A stretch of DNA of 12,259 nucleotides, taken from assembly GCA_937983315.1 (NCBI GenBank), contig CALKAH010000390.1, positions 1 to 12,259 of the forward strand, read 5' to 3'. The notes beneath the pieces were generated by a model. The model saw nothing but the letters and a program-made list of their open reading frames with translations. It did no database searches and had not been told where the DNA came from. The translations under genes and the position numbers were made by a program. Shown piece by piece: positions 5,656 to 12,259 of the stretch (positions are counted from its first letter, which is position 1; each line of letters starts with the position of its first letter). The DNA comes from an uncultured Acholeplasmataceae bacterium. Its GTDB lineage: Bacteria > Bacillota_I > Bacilli_A > Acholeplasmatales > Acholeplasmataceae.

Positions 5656-6861
5656 TTGAGAAAATTAACCAAACAACAAGTGTTTAAAGATCCACTTTAT
5701 GGATTTATTCATGTTGATGATGTGCTGATTAAAAAACTGATCGATTCAGAACTTTTTCAACGACTCAGACGTATCCGTCAATTATCGGGTGTTCAAATGG
5801 TGTTTCATGGTGCTGAACATTCAAGATTTGTCCACAGTTTAGGGGTTTACGAAATTGCACATCGGTTTTTAACAGTCCCCGATATTAACGAAGCACTTAA
5901 CGATCGTGAGAAACTACTCTTTTTGACAGCTGCACTTCTCCATGATATCGGTCATGGTGCATATTCCCATGCATTTGAGACAACCTTTGGTGTCAATCAT
6001 GAAAAAATTGGTGCCGAACTGATTTTGACACATCCCGAGTTAAGACGCATTTTAGATAGCGAAGATGAAATGTTTGCTGAAGATGTCGCCCATATTCTCA
6101 AGAAAGAAAAGAAGTTTCCTCTGATTGAACAATTGATCTCAAGTCAACTTGATGTTGATCGCCTTGACTATTTGGAACGTGATGCATATTATACAGGCGC
6201 TGCATATGGTCATATCGATGTCGATCGACTCATTCGCGTGTTATATATCAAAAATGGAAAGGTCGTCTTTAAATTAAGTGGCATTCATGCGATTGAGAAT
6301 TATTTAATTGCGCGTTATCATATGTACTGGCAAGTCTATTATCATCGCGTTGCGCGTGCTTATGAAGTCAATCTTGAAAAGATTTATCTAAGAGTACGTG
6401 ATTTGCTTAAGGAAGGGTATCCATTCGAAAATAACGTGGAACCGCTCAAACGCATCATGGCTAACCCAAAAGATTTAGATGCATACATTGAAATTGATGA
6501 CTTCTATATCAATGGTTTAATCGCAAGTTTTAAAACATCGTCTGATTTGATACTACGCACACTCGCCTATGATTTTTTAAATCGTAAAATTTGGACAAGT
6601 ATCGATGTCAATCCAGATAATGAACAAACCATCAATGATATAGAATCATCCTACAGTGAAGAAGAGCGCAAGTATTACACATCCTATCGCACCGTTCAAA
6701 ACAGTACATACCGTGATGATGGTGAAGGATTTGGGGATAAAATATACATCTTACTCGAGAACGGTAAAATATCGACTTTAAAGGATCAATCCAAGATCAT
6801 CGAAAGCTTGATGTTATCGGGAACAAAAACTGATCCTAAGTTCTTCTATCGTAAACGATGA
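5656..6861 (+). CDS. HD-domain phosphohydrolase (YwfO/SAMHD1-like)
   Basis: Metal-dependent phosphohydrolase of the HD superfamily, closest in pattern to the YwfO/dGTPase-like group of Bacillota. The 401-residue product opens KDPLYGFIHVDD (11-22) and has R-x-x-x-x-x-Q-L-S-G-V-Q (36-47), the HSRFVHSLGVYEI motif with metal ligand H60, LLHDIGHGAYSH with H96/D97, and SSQLDVDRLDYLERDAYYTGAAYG with D166. These supply the H...HD...D ligand set. Relatives act on dNTPs or other nucleotides, so nucleotide pool control is plausible, but the substrate is unproven. Translation starts at TTG 5656, placed seven bases after a perfect AAAGGAGG (5641-5648); no ATG fits. The stop overlaps the rnmV start (ATGA), so the two are probably translationally coupled. 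No promoter is visible between the pduL terminator and this gene. Confidence 0.88.
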   Translation: MRKLTKQQVFKDPLYGFIHVDDVLIKKLIDSELFQRLRRIRQLSGVQMVFHGAEHSRFVHSLGVYEIAHRFLTVPDINEALNDREKLLFLTAALLHDIGHGAYSHAFETTFGVNHEKIGAELILTHPELRRILDSEDEMFAEDVAHILKKEKKFPLIEQLISSQLDVDRLDYLERDAYYTGAAYGHIDVDRLIRVLYIKNGKVVFKLSGIHAIENYLIARYHMYWQVYYHRVARAYEVNLEKIYLRVRDLLKEGYPFENNVEPLKRIMANPKDLDAYIEIDDFYINGLIASFKTSSDLILRTLAYDFLNRKIWTSIDVNPDNEQTINDIESSYSEEERKYYTSYRTVQNSTYRDDGEGFGDKIYILLENGKISTLKDQSKIIESLMLSGTKTDPKFFYRKR

Positions 6862-7436
6862 GACCACTCGTTTTCGTGGTTGAAGGAAAAAATGACGCCT
6901 TCAAATTAGAACAGGTCTTAGAACGACCACTGGTTATCACAACCAACGGAAGCGCGATTGATGATGATGCCATTCTGTTATTAAAGAAGCTAGATGAGAC
7001 GCATGATATCGTCTTATTTCTAGATCCAGATCATGCAGGTGATCGCATCAGACGATTGGTCTCTAAAGAACTCAATCATGTCTACCATGCATTCATTCGT
7101 CGTGATCAATCAACGAGTAAAAACATGAAAAAAGTAGGCGTTGAACACGCATCAAAAGAGGACATTGTGGAATCATTAAAACACTTAAAAATGGTTCATC
7201 ATGAATCATCCTCTAACATCACTCATGCTTTTTTACATGAACATTATTTGACCGGTCATCCGATGAGCAAAGCCTTTCGACATGACATCTGTCAACGTTT
7301 AGGAATTGGCTCTACAAACGGAAAAACATTGTATCACCGTCTCTATCTCTTTGGTATTCAAGAAGAAGATTTACTTGAGGTTATCCATGAATCATTACGC
7401 GAAAAAGAAGTATGGACAAAACTTTTTAAGGGATAA
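6858..7436 (+). CDS. rnmV: Ribonuclease M5 (5S rRNA maturation)
   Basis: Toprim-domain endoribonuclease that trims precursor 5S rRNA in the low-GC Gram-positive lineage; the B. subtilis enzyme cuts both strands of the precursor stem with help from ribosomal protein L18. The 192 residues match the family length. The Toprim core shows catalytic E9 in VFVVEGKNDAFKL (5-17) and the DxD pair D56/D58 in VLFLDPDHAGDRIRR (52-66). The conserved KKVGVEHASKEDI (91-103) and the C-terminal region, containing TGHPMSKAFRHDICQRLGIG, follow. It starts at ATG 6858 within the ATGA overlap with the HD gene and has only a weak site of its own, so coupled translation is likely. Its last 50 bases also encode the start of rsmA in another frame. 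The rnmV-rsmA pairing is conserved in Bacillus and relatives, which supports both calls. Confidence 0.93.
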   Translation: MRPLVFVVEGKNDAFKLEQVLERPLVITTNGSAIDDDAILLLKKLDETHDIVLFLDPDHAGDRIRRLVSKELNHVYHAFIRRDQSTSKNMKKVGVEHASKEDIVESLKHLKMVHHESSSNITHAFLHEHYLTGHPMSKAFRHDICQRLGIGSTNGKTLYHRLYLFGIQEEDLLEVIHESLREKEVWTKLFKG

Positions 7437-8172
7437 AAACCTTTTGATGAAGATTGTTCGTGACTCAAAAATTGAAGATCAACATGTCATTGAAGTTGGA
7501 CCTGGACAAGGAGCTTTAACAGGGTATTTGGCAGCATCGGCAAAGTCAATTATCGCATATGAAATTGATACATCGTTAATGCCCATCCTTCATGAACTCG
7601 AAAAAACATACGCAAACTTGACCATCATTTATGGCGATTTTTTGGATGCTGATCTTTCAACATATACGCATGATCTTCATGTGGTTGCTAATGTCCCTTA
7701 CTACATCACAACACCCATTCTCTTTAAGTTGCTAGAGTCACCTAACGTAAAAACAGCTTCATTAATGATTCAAAAAGAAGTGTGTGATCGTTTGCTTGCA
7801 ACCCCCGAATCCAAAGAATATAATGCATTATCTGTCATCCTTCAATTTCAAGCACATGCCTACAAAATGATGGATGTGAAACGACATCTCTTTTTTCCTA
7901 TACCCAATGTCGATAGTGCTGTCATTCGAATAGAAAAAAGAGAGCAACCCCTCATTGAACCTGCTAAACAAGCTTTATTCATCTCGTTTGTTAAGGGGGC
8001 GTTTAAGCAAAAAAGAAAAACCTTGGTGAACAATTTACACGAAGCATTTCATGTTCCTAAAGAAGACATTGAAACGTTCTTGACCAAGAATGGTCATGCA
8101 ACCCATGTTCGTGCAGAAGCATTATCATTAAATGATTTTATTCACTTGGTGAAGGAGTGGAACTTATGTTGA
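7387..8172 (+). CDS. rsmA: 16S rRNA dimethyladenosine transferase (RsmA/KsgA)
   Basis: S-adenosylmethionine-dependent enzyme that dimethylates two adjacent adenines in the 3' terminal hairpin of 16S rRNA (A1518/A1519 in E. coli numbering) and acts as a late 30S assembly checkpoint. The start chosen is ATG 7387, with GAGG (7377-7380) six bases before; the product is 261 residues, slightly short for the family. The longer open frame back to 7306 would add 27 non-homologous residues. Motifs: KKKYGQNFLRD (6-16), AdoMet loop VIEVGPGQGALT (34-45), acidic YEID (58-61), catalytic NVPYYITTP (102-110), FFPIPNVDSAVIRI (169-182) and FKQKRKTLVNNL (206-217). Since YGQNFL is itself a family motif, the 50-base overlap with rnmV is real and not a start-site error. 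The end overlaps ispE by seven bases. Confidence 0.96.
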   Translation: MNHYAKKKYGQNFLRDKNLLMKIVRDSKIEDQHVIEVGPGQGALTGYLAASAKSIIAYEIDTSLMPILHELEKTYANLTIIYGDFLDADLSTYTHDLHVVANVPYYITTPILFKLLESPNVKTASLMIQKEVCDRLLATPESKEYNALSVILQFQAHAYKMMDVKRHLFFPIPNVDSAVIRIEKREQPLIEPAKQALFISFVKGAFKQKRKTLVNNLHEAFHVPKEDIETFLTKNGHATHVRAEALSLNDFIHLVKEWNLC

Positions 8173-8987
8173 TGGAATACGCGTACGCCAAAGTGAATCT
8201 GACACTTGATGTTGTAAAAAAACGACCGGATGGTTATCATGATCTTAAGATGATCATGTTACCCCTCACTTTAGCAGATGAACTCACCTTTGAGTTATCC
8301 GATGACATCCATCTACTCTGTGATGTTAACATCGAGCAAAATGCGGTTTTAAAAGCTGCTCAACTCTTAAAAGAAACGTACCATATCACACAAGGAGCAA
8401 CAATCACACTCAAAAAGAAAATACCAATTGGTGCTGGATTGGGTGGTGGATCAGCTGATATTGCCGCTACTCTACGTGGTTTAAATGTGTTATGGAATTT
8501 ACAACTTTCGTTAGCAGAATTAGAACCTCTCGCATTAAAATTAGGTTCAGATACACTCTTTTGTTTGTACAATAAACCCGCATACGTTTATGGTCGTGGT
8601 GATCATTTACTTTTTGTGGATGCTCCACCATTATCAGCCATCTATTTGATTCATCCTGATCTTCACGTATCAACGAAAACCGTCTTTATGAAGCATGAAG
8701 TCATGCACCAACCTAAAAAGTTTAATCGTCTTTTCACGCTTTACAACAATGAAAAGTATCATGAGTTTTTTAAAAAAACATATAATGATCTCACCTTAAC
8801 CACACAACGAATTTATCCAGAATTGATGGCTTTTCATCGCGTGATGAAAAAAGTGAGTCCACTCGCGCGTATGAGTGGAAGCGGTTCAACTTACTTTATT
8901 CCAGTGTTTCATTCAAACCATCACAAAATTGGCCAAAAAATTGAAAAATTGGGCTATATACCAGTCAAAACCGACGTAAAACGTTGA
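8166..8987 (+). CDS. ispE: 4-diphosphocytidyl-2-C-methyl-D-erythritol kinase (IspE)
   Basis: GHMP-family kinase that phosphorylates 4-diphosphocytidyl-methylerythritol with ATP in the non-mevalonate (MEP) route to isoprenoids. Its presence implies that the organism uses this pathway. The 273-residue product shows AYAKVNLTLDV (6-16, K9 matching the catalytic Lys), RPDGYHDL (20-27), the ATP loop PIGAGLGGGSADIAA (87-101), the Asp region LGSDTLFC (126-133, catalytic D129) and C-terminal MSGSGSTYF (236-244). The usual Asp-Val-Pro after the catalytic residue reads Asp-Thr-Leu here, a modest departure. ATG 8166 lies eight bases after AAGGAG (8152-8157); GTG 8157 would overlap that site and ATG 8172 is too far away. 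It is the last gene of the overlapping HD-rnmV-rsmA-ispE unit. No terminator hairpin is visible before the spoVG promoter. Confidence 0.94.
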   Translation: MLMEYAYAKVNLTLDVVKKRPDGYHDLKMIMLPLTLADELTFELSDDIHLLCDVNIEQNAVLKAAQLLKETYHITQGATITLKKKIPIGAGLGGGSADIAATLRGLNVLWNLQLSLAELEPLALKLGSDTLFCLYNKPAYVYGRGDHLLFVDAPPLSAIYLIHPDLHVSTKTVFMKHEVMHQPKKFNRLFTLYNNEKYHEFFKKTYNDLTLTTQRIYPELMAFHRVMKKVSPLARMSGSGSTYFIPVFHSNHHKIGQKIEKLGYIPVKTDVKR

Positions 8988-9012
8988 AAAATGTTTATGT
9001 TATCATGAAATA

Positions 9013-9021
9013 TGCTATAAT
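9013..9021 (+). promoter_or_regulatory. Extended -10 promoter of spoVG
   Basis: TGCTATAAT, a full extended -10. The -35 region is weak (TTTATG at 8994-8999, 16-base spacer). The expected start is near 9028, giving a short leader before the ribosome-binding site. It does not resemble a typical sigma-H promoter, which drives spoVG in B. subtilis. Confidence 0.65.
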
Positions 9022-9055
9022 TTGGGTATAAATCATGGACGTCTTGGAGGGCAAA

Positions 9056-9340
9056 ATGAAAATTACTGATGTGAGAGTTAAACTTGTAAGCAGTGAAAGT
9101 AGACTAAGAGGTGTAGCGACCATCACGTTCGATGAAAGCTTCGTCGTACATGATATTCGCATCATTGAAGGTGAGAATGGCATCTTTGTTGCGATGCCCA
9201 GCAAGAAGACCCCTAACGGAACTTTCAGAGATATCGCACATCCTATTCATGGTGAAATGCGCAAGATGATTGAAGATGCAATTGTTGTAGCATACAATGA
9301 AGCGCTCTTGAATCCTGTTGTCGAAGAAACAGAAGAATAA
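9056..9340 (+). CDS. spoVG: SpoVG family RNA/DNA-binding regulator
   Basis: Small nucleic-acid-binding protein found widely in Bacillota and also in species that do not sporulate. In Bacillus it affects septation during sporulation, in Staphylococcus virulence and capsule genes, and in Listeria and Borrelia it acts as an RNA/DNA-binding regulator. The 94-residue product opens ITDVRVKLV and carries the hallmark FVVHDIRIIEGENGIFVAMPSKK segment (about 30-52, together with TPNGTFRDIAHPI at 53-65), followed by an acidic tail EETEE. The start is ATG 9056 with TTGGAGGG (9044-9051) just upstream; an in-frame ATG at 9035 would place that site inside the gene. It has its own promoter and a strong terminator. 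Its place ahead of prs is the ancestral Bacillota arrangement with glmU missing. The target in this organism is unknown. Confidence 0.95.
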   Translation: MKITDVRVKLVSSESRLRGVATITFDESFVVHDIRIIEGENGIFVAMPSKKTPNGTFRDIAHPIHGEMRKMIEDAIVVAYNEALLNPVVEETEE

Positions 9341-9363
9341 AGAAGAAACAACGATACATGCCG

Positions 9364-9403
9364 AAAATCTTTTTTGCAGCAACCTGCAGAAAGATTTTTT
9401 TTT
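9364..9403 (+). terminator. Strong terminator after spoVG
   Basis: Long hairpin: ATCTTTT (9367-9373, T9374 bulged) and TGCAG (9375-9379) pair with CTGCA (9384-9388) and GAAAGAT (9389-9395), loop CAAC. The 5' AAA (9364-9366) faces an uninterrupted run of nine T (9395-9403). Clear factor-independent terminator separating spoVG from prs. Confidence 0.92.
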
Positions 9404-9416
9404 GGGAAAACCACAC

Positions 9417-9445
9417 GTGAAAAAAGAACGCTTTTCATGTATAAT
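9417..9445 (+). promoter_or_regulatory. Promoter of prs-pth
   Basis: GTGAAA (9417-9422), 17 bases, TATAAT (9440-9445). The -10 box lies within an inverted repeat: GCTTTTCAT (9430-9438) faces ATGAAAGC (9444-9451) with one extra T in the left arm. Confidence 0.65.
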
Positions 9446-9480
9446 GAAAGCGAAAGCATACGAAGGAGTTGTCATACGTC

Positions 9481-10461
9481 ATGTCCATAGTGGATGGAAA
9501 GAAAATCAAGCTGTTCGCACTCAGCTCAAATCGTGCATTGGCCGAGGAAATTTCAAAGGCAGCTAACATCGAAATCAGTTCAGTTGATGTCGTTCGATTT
9601 GCAGATGGTGAAATTTCAGTCAATATTGAGGAAAGCGTCCGTGGACACGATGTGTTCATCATTCAATCAACCTCCGCACCAGCTAATGAACACTTAATGG
9701 AGTTATTGATTATGGCAGATGCGCTTAAACGTGCATCCGCAAAAACAATCACCGTCTTAATGCCTTATTATGGGTATTCCAGACAAGATCGCAAAGCAAA
9801 ATCACGTCAACCGATTACTGCGAAGTTGGTTGCCGATATGTTACAAGTTGCAGGGATTAATCGCGTGATCTGTATTGATCTACACGCAGCACAAATTCAA
9901 GGCTTTTTCAATATTCCCATTGATAATTTCCCCGCATCGCCACTCCTTGCCGATTACTTTCAATATACAAAGAAATTAGATAATATCGTTGTCGTTTCAC
10001 CCGACCATGGTGGGGTGACACGTGCACGTATTTTCGCACGTACATTTAATGCACCACTCGCAATTATTGATAAAAGACGTCCAGAACCTAATAAAGCAGA
10101 AGTCCAAAACATCATCGGTGATGTTAAAGGTAAAATTGCGATTATGGTCGATGATATCATCGATACTGCAGGCACACTCGTTGCTGGTGCTGAAGCGTTA
10201 ATTGAAGCGGGAGCAACCAAAGTTTATGCTGCTGCAACTCATGCTGTTTTATCAGGTCCTGCGATTGAAAGAATCGAAAGTTCATCGCTGACCGAAGTTG
10301 TTGTCACCGATACCATTCAACTTGATCCATCCAAAAAATCACCTAAAATCACCCAACTTTCTATTGGTCCACTGTTAGGACAATCGATTTTACACATCGT
10401 TAAAGACGAACCCATTAGCCAAATCTTTGACCAAATCCATCATAAAGAGAACACACAATGA
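9481..10461 (+). CDS. prs: Ribose-phosphate pyrophosphokinase (PRPP synthetase)
   Basis: Transfers pyrophosphate from ATP to ribose-5-phosphate to make PRPP, the precursor for purines, pyrimidines, NAD, histidine and tryptophan. The 326-residue product matches class I enzymes, with [16 protein letters not shown] (40-55), [21 protein letters not shown] (96-116), [13 protein letters not shown] (131-143), [12 protein letters not shown] (172-183), KRRPE (198-202) and the PRPP-binding loop [12 protein letters not shown] (222-233). The start is taken as ATG 9481, 12 bases after AAGGAG (9463-9468), a somewhat long spacing. The only in-frame alternative, TTG 9469, touches that site and is less likely. 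The stop overlaps the pth start (ATGA). The promoter sits in an inverted repeat that may be an operator; no purine-box sequence is evident. Family enzymes are allosterically inhibited by ADP, which cannot be judged here. Confidence 0.97.
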   Translation: MSIVDGKKIKLFALSSNRALAEEISKAANIEISSVDVVRFADGEISVNIEESVRGHDVFIIQSTSAPANEHLMELLIMADALKRASAKTITVLMPYYGYSRQDRKAKSRQPITAKLVADMLQVAGINRVICIDLHAAQIQGFFNIPIDNFPASPLLADYFQYTKKLDNIVVVSPDHGGVTRARIFARTFNAPLAIIDKRRPEPNKAEVQNIIGDVKGKIAIMVDDIIDTAGTLVAGAEALIEAGATKVYAAATHAVLSGPAIERIESSSLTEVVVTDTIQLDPSKKSPKITQLSIGPLLGQSILHIVKDEPISQIFDQIHHKENTQ

Positions 10462-11027
10462 AATTAATTGTCGGTCTTGGGAATCCAGGACTCAAGTATC
10501 AAAAAACACGCCACAACATAGGGTTCATGGTGATTGATGATATCTTAAAAGATGCAGATGTCCAGGCGCGATTTGATGCTAAATTTAATGCTGAAATAGC
10601 ATTACTCAATGTGGGCGGAAAAAAGGTTTGTTTGGCTAAACCTTCAACGTTCATGAACTTATCGGGTGAGGCAATCACCAAAATCATGCATTATTATGAC
10701 ATTCCCATCGATGATCTTTTAGTTATCGTAGACGATGTGAATTTAGGAACGGGTAAGCTTAGACTCCGCGAAGCGGGAGGTCACGGTGGACATAACGGAT
10801 TAAGGAATATCATTGGTCTATTACATTCTGAAGCCTTTAAGCGCGTGAGAATTGGCATTGATAATAACCCTTCTATGCCACTCGATCAATATGTATTATC
10901 TCAATTTACTCAAGATCAACTCATCACACTACACAACACGATTCAACAAACCAAAGATTTGATTGAACAATTTGTGAATGGGATGCCTTTTGTTGATATC
11001 ATGACGAAGTACAATACCCAAACGTAG
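10458..11027 (+). CDS. pth: Peptidyl-tRNA hydrolase
   Basis: Essential cytosolic esterase that releases tRNA from peptidyl-tRNA dropped by stalled ribosomes. The 189 residues match the bacterial Pth family. The N-terminal [18 protein letters not shown] (6-23) contains catalytic H19. [10 protein letters not shown] (61-70) supplies N67; [14 protein letters not shown] (91-104) supplies D92, aligned to E. coli D93; and [12 protein letters not shown] (107-118) supplies N113. It starts in the ATGA overlap with prs and has no good ribosome-binding site of its own, so coupled translation is expected. The ctc/L25 gene that often lies between prs and pth in Bacillus is absent. The stop codon is in the loop of the following terminator. 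Confidence 0.97.
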   Translation: MKLIVGLGNPGLKYQKTRHNIGFMVIDDILKDADVQARFDAKFNAEIALLNVGGKKVCLAKPSTFMNLSGEAITKIMHYYDIPIDDLLVIVDDVNLGTGKLRLREAGGHGGHNGLRNIIGLLHSEAFKRVRIGIDNNPSMPLDQYVLSQFTQDQLITLHNTIQQTKDLIEQFVNGMPFVDIMTKYNTQT

Positions 11028-11038
11028 GTTTGGGTTTT
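11016..11038 (+). terminator. Terminator at the end of pth
   Basis: Perfect 8-bp stem ACCCAAAC (11016-11023)/GTTTGGGT (11028-11035), loop GTAG containing the pth TAG stop, then only a short TTTT tail followed by ACTCTC. The short tail suggests partial termination. The mfd ribosome-binding site begins eight bases later with no room for a new promoter, so some read-through into mfd is likely. Confidence 0.75.
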
Positions 11039-11057
11039 ACTCTCTAAAGGAGACATC

Positions 11058-12259
11058 ATGCTAAACTGGTTGATCCAACAATCCTTTATTAAAAATCTTA
11101 TCAATCAGACGTCGAAAAAGACGTTTTTTAAAGCATCCAATGACTCGATGAATTCATATTTAATCGCGAGTGATTTTATCATCAATCATCAAACGATTGT
11201 CGTCACACTCCCCAACCTCTATGAAGCTCAAAAGTATTATGATGTACTCTCGCAACTACTTGATGCTGAGGACGTTTTGTTCTATCCAGCCGATCAAGTG
11301 TTAACGACCATCATGGCGCTTGGTAGCCCAGAGTTTAAGAGCGAACGGTTATTTACACTTAAACAACTGATGACAGGAAAACCATTTGTCGTTGTCACAA
11401 CCTTACAAGGTTTATCACAACGACAATTGACACCTAAAGATTATGAGAATGGCGTTAAACGGCTTCATAAGGACATGGTCTATGATGTTGAAAAGCTCGT
11501 TCAATTTTTGGTTTACAGCGGTTATCAACATGCATATACCGTTGAAAAGCCGGGTGAGTTCAGCCATCGCGGTCATATCATTGATGTCTTTACGCTTGAT
11601 CATGATCAACCCTATCGACTCGATTTTTTTGATGATGTCATTGATCAGATTAAAATCTTTGATGTTGAAACCCAACGTTCATTCGCTGAAGTGGAATCAG
11701 TCGAGATTGCACCCATGTATGAACTTTTCTACACGGATCAGATGAAGGATCAAGCCATCAAAAAGATCCGTTCATTCTTTGAACCTATGCATTTATCTGA
11801 GCGTGAAATGGATAAACTGAGTCAAGATATTGAATGGATTGAAGAGCGTACTAAACTCGATGGACTCTCACTTTACATGCCCTTTTTTAATGATGAAGTG
11901 ACCACACTCTTTGATTTTGCTCATGACGCAAAACGCTATTTTATTGATCTTCATAAGATGCGATTGGTTGAAGACCAAACAGCAAGCGATCTTTTAACCT
12001 ATGCCACGACGATGAATGGTGATCATTTTTTGAAGATTCCGTTTTTAGTTCCTCTTGATCATCATCTCAATGAGTCATATGTTGCCATTGACAACTTTGG
12101 ATTTAATGCTCCTGATCATGCTATTGATATGGGGATTGGTGCCATCAACCAGTACCAAGGTAATCTTCAACTTTTAAGTCTAGATTTAAAGGATATGGCA
12201 TCCTATCACATCTATTTATGCATCTCACAAAAACATTATCTTGATGAACTCACTTCATT
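11058..12259 (+). CDS. mfd: Transcription-repair coupling factor Mfd, N-terminal part (runs off window)
   Basis: ATP-driven translocase that removes RNA polymerase stalled at DNA lesions and recruits UvrA. Only the first 400 codons are present and the frame is open to the window edge; the full protein should be about 1,100-1,200 residues. What is visible is the UvrB-like N-terminal module: LFYPADQVLTTIMALGSPEFKSERL (74-98), then TVEKPGEFSHRGHIIDVF (161-178) and YRLDFFDDVIDQIKIFDVETQRS (186-208), close to the corresponding E. coli and Bacillus segments. The RNA-polymerase-binding and helicase motifs lie beyond the window. The start is ATG 11058, five bases after AAAGGAG (11046-11052). pth-mfd is the standard Bacillota neighbourhood, and mfd probably depends on read-through of the pth terminator or a promoter inside pth. 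Confidence 0.95.
   Translation, partial: MLNWLIQQSFIKNLINQTSKKTFFKASNDSMNSYLIASDFIINHQTIVVTLPNLYEAQKYYDVLSQLLDAEDVLFYPADQVLTTIMALGSPEFKSERLFTLKQLMTGKPFVVVTTLQGLSQRQLTPKDYENGVKRLHKDMVYDVEKLVQFLVYSGYQHAYTVEKPGEFSHRGHIIDVFTLDHDQPYRLDFFDDVIDQIKIFDVETQRSFAEVESVEIAPMYELFYTDQMKDQAIKKIRSFFEPMHLSEREMDKLSQDIEWIEERTKLDGLSLYMPFFNDEVTTLFDFAHDAKRYFIDLHKMRLVEDQTASDLLTYATTMNGDHFLKIPFLVPLDHHLNESYVAIDNFGFNAPDHAIDMGIGAINQYQGNLQLLSLDLKDMASYHIYLCISQKHYLDELTS

Noticed and set aside
7306-7386. N-terminal extension of RsmA by 27 residues
   Set aside because: The extra residues are out-of-frame rnmV coding sequence with no family similarity, and no ribosome-binding site precedes 7306.
9035-9055. Upstream in-frame ATG for SpoVG
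   Set aside because: It would put the ribosome-binding site inside the gene and add residues absent from SpoVG proteins.
9056-9340. spoVG as evidence that the organism forms spores
   Set aside because: SpoVG occurs in many non-sporulating bacteria, and no other sporulation gene is present here.
9104-9475. Minus-strand 123-codon open frame across spoVG and its terminator
   Set aside because: It runs antisense through conserved spoVG codons and the terminator hairpin, with low-complexity Phe/Ser-rich content; no start signals.
11415-11745. Open frames on both strands within mfd
   Set aside because: Both lie under the conserved UvrB-like segment of mfd and show no independent coding signals.
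1-12259. Search for CRISPR repeats, insertion sequences, tRNA/rRNA genes, phage or defence genes
   Set aside because: No regularly spaced repeats, transposase motifs, clover-leaf tRNA sequences or defence-type proteins were seen; essentially all coding space is occupied by recognisable housekeeping genes.

Overview
This 12.3 kb window looks like ordinary chromosome from a low-GC Gram-positive-type bacterium of the Bacillota/Mollicutes branch. Strong AAGGAGG ribosome-binding sites, TATAAT -10 boxes (several of the extended TGnTATAAT form), a T-box leader on serS and the gene order rnmV-rsmA-ispE-spoVG-prs-pth-mfd all point that way; that order matches the origin-proximal region of Bacillus subtilis. 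Tryptophan is encoded by TGG, and TGA ends several genes (response regulator, HD hydrolase, rsmA, ispE, prs), so this is genetic code 11 and not the code 4 of Mycoplasma/Spiroplasma. The locus lacks the genes that B. subtilis carries in the same interval (yabG, veg, ssp genes, purR, yabJ, glmU, ctc). That compaction would suit an Acholeplasma-, Izemoplasma- or Erysipelotrichia-like genome, but the taxonomic placement is inference.

Layout. Positions 56-922 hold galU (UDP-glucose synthesis). Positions 929-2469 hold a promoter, a complete serine T-box leader with a TCC specifier, an attenuator terminator, and serS. Positions 2561-4526 hold an OmpR-type response regulator and its membrane histidine kinase, joined by an ATGA overlap. 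Their transcript appears to end at a hairpin lying inside the 3' end of the convergent HIT-hydrolase gene (4507-4926, minus strand). HIT and the next gene, a PduL-type phosphotransacylase (5024-5614), are transcribed divergently from overlapping promoters. After the pduL terminator comes a packed four-gene unit: HD-domain phosphohydrolase, rnmV (5S rRNA maturation), rsmA (16S rRNA dimethylation) and ispE (isoprenoid precursor synthesis). Each gene overlaps the next, including a 50-bp rnmV/rsmA overlap. spoVG follows with its own promoter and strong terminator. Then come a promoter and prs-pth (ATGA overlap), a terminator containing the pth stop codon, and the first 400 codons of mfd, which runs off the window.

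Functionally the region is housekeeping: sugar nucleotide and PRPP supply, tRNA charging and recycling, rRNA maturation, acyl-CoA/acyl-phosphate exchange, isoprenoid synthesis and transcription-coupled repair. The only sensing system is the two-component pair. I see no mobile element, CRISPR array, tRNA/rRNA gene, phage gene or defence island. I found no convincing previously undescribed system. The points most worth a second look are regulatory and architectural: the T-box, palindromes at the promoters of the two-component operon and prs, the terminator embedded in an antisense gene, the long rnmV/rsmA overlap, and the condensed spoVG-prs synteny without glmU.
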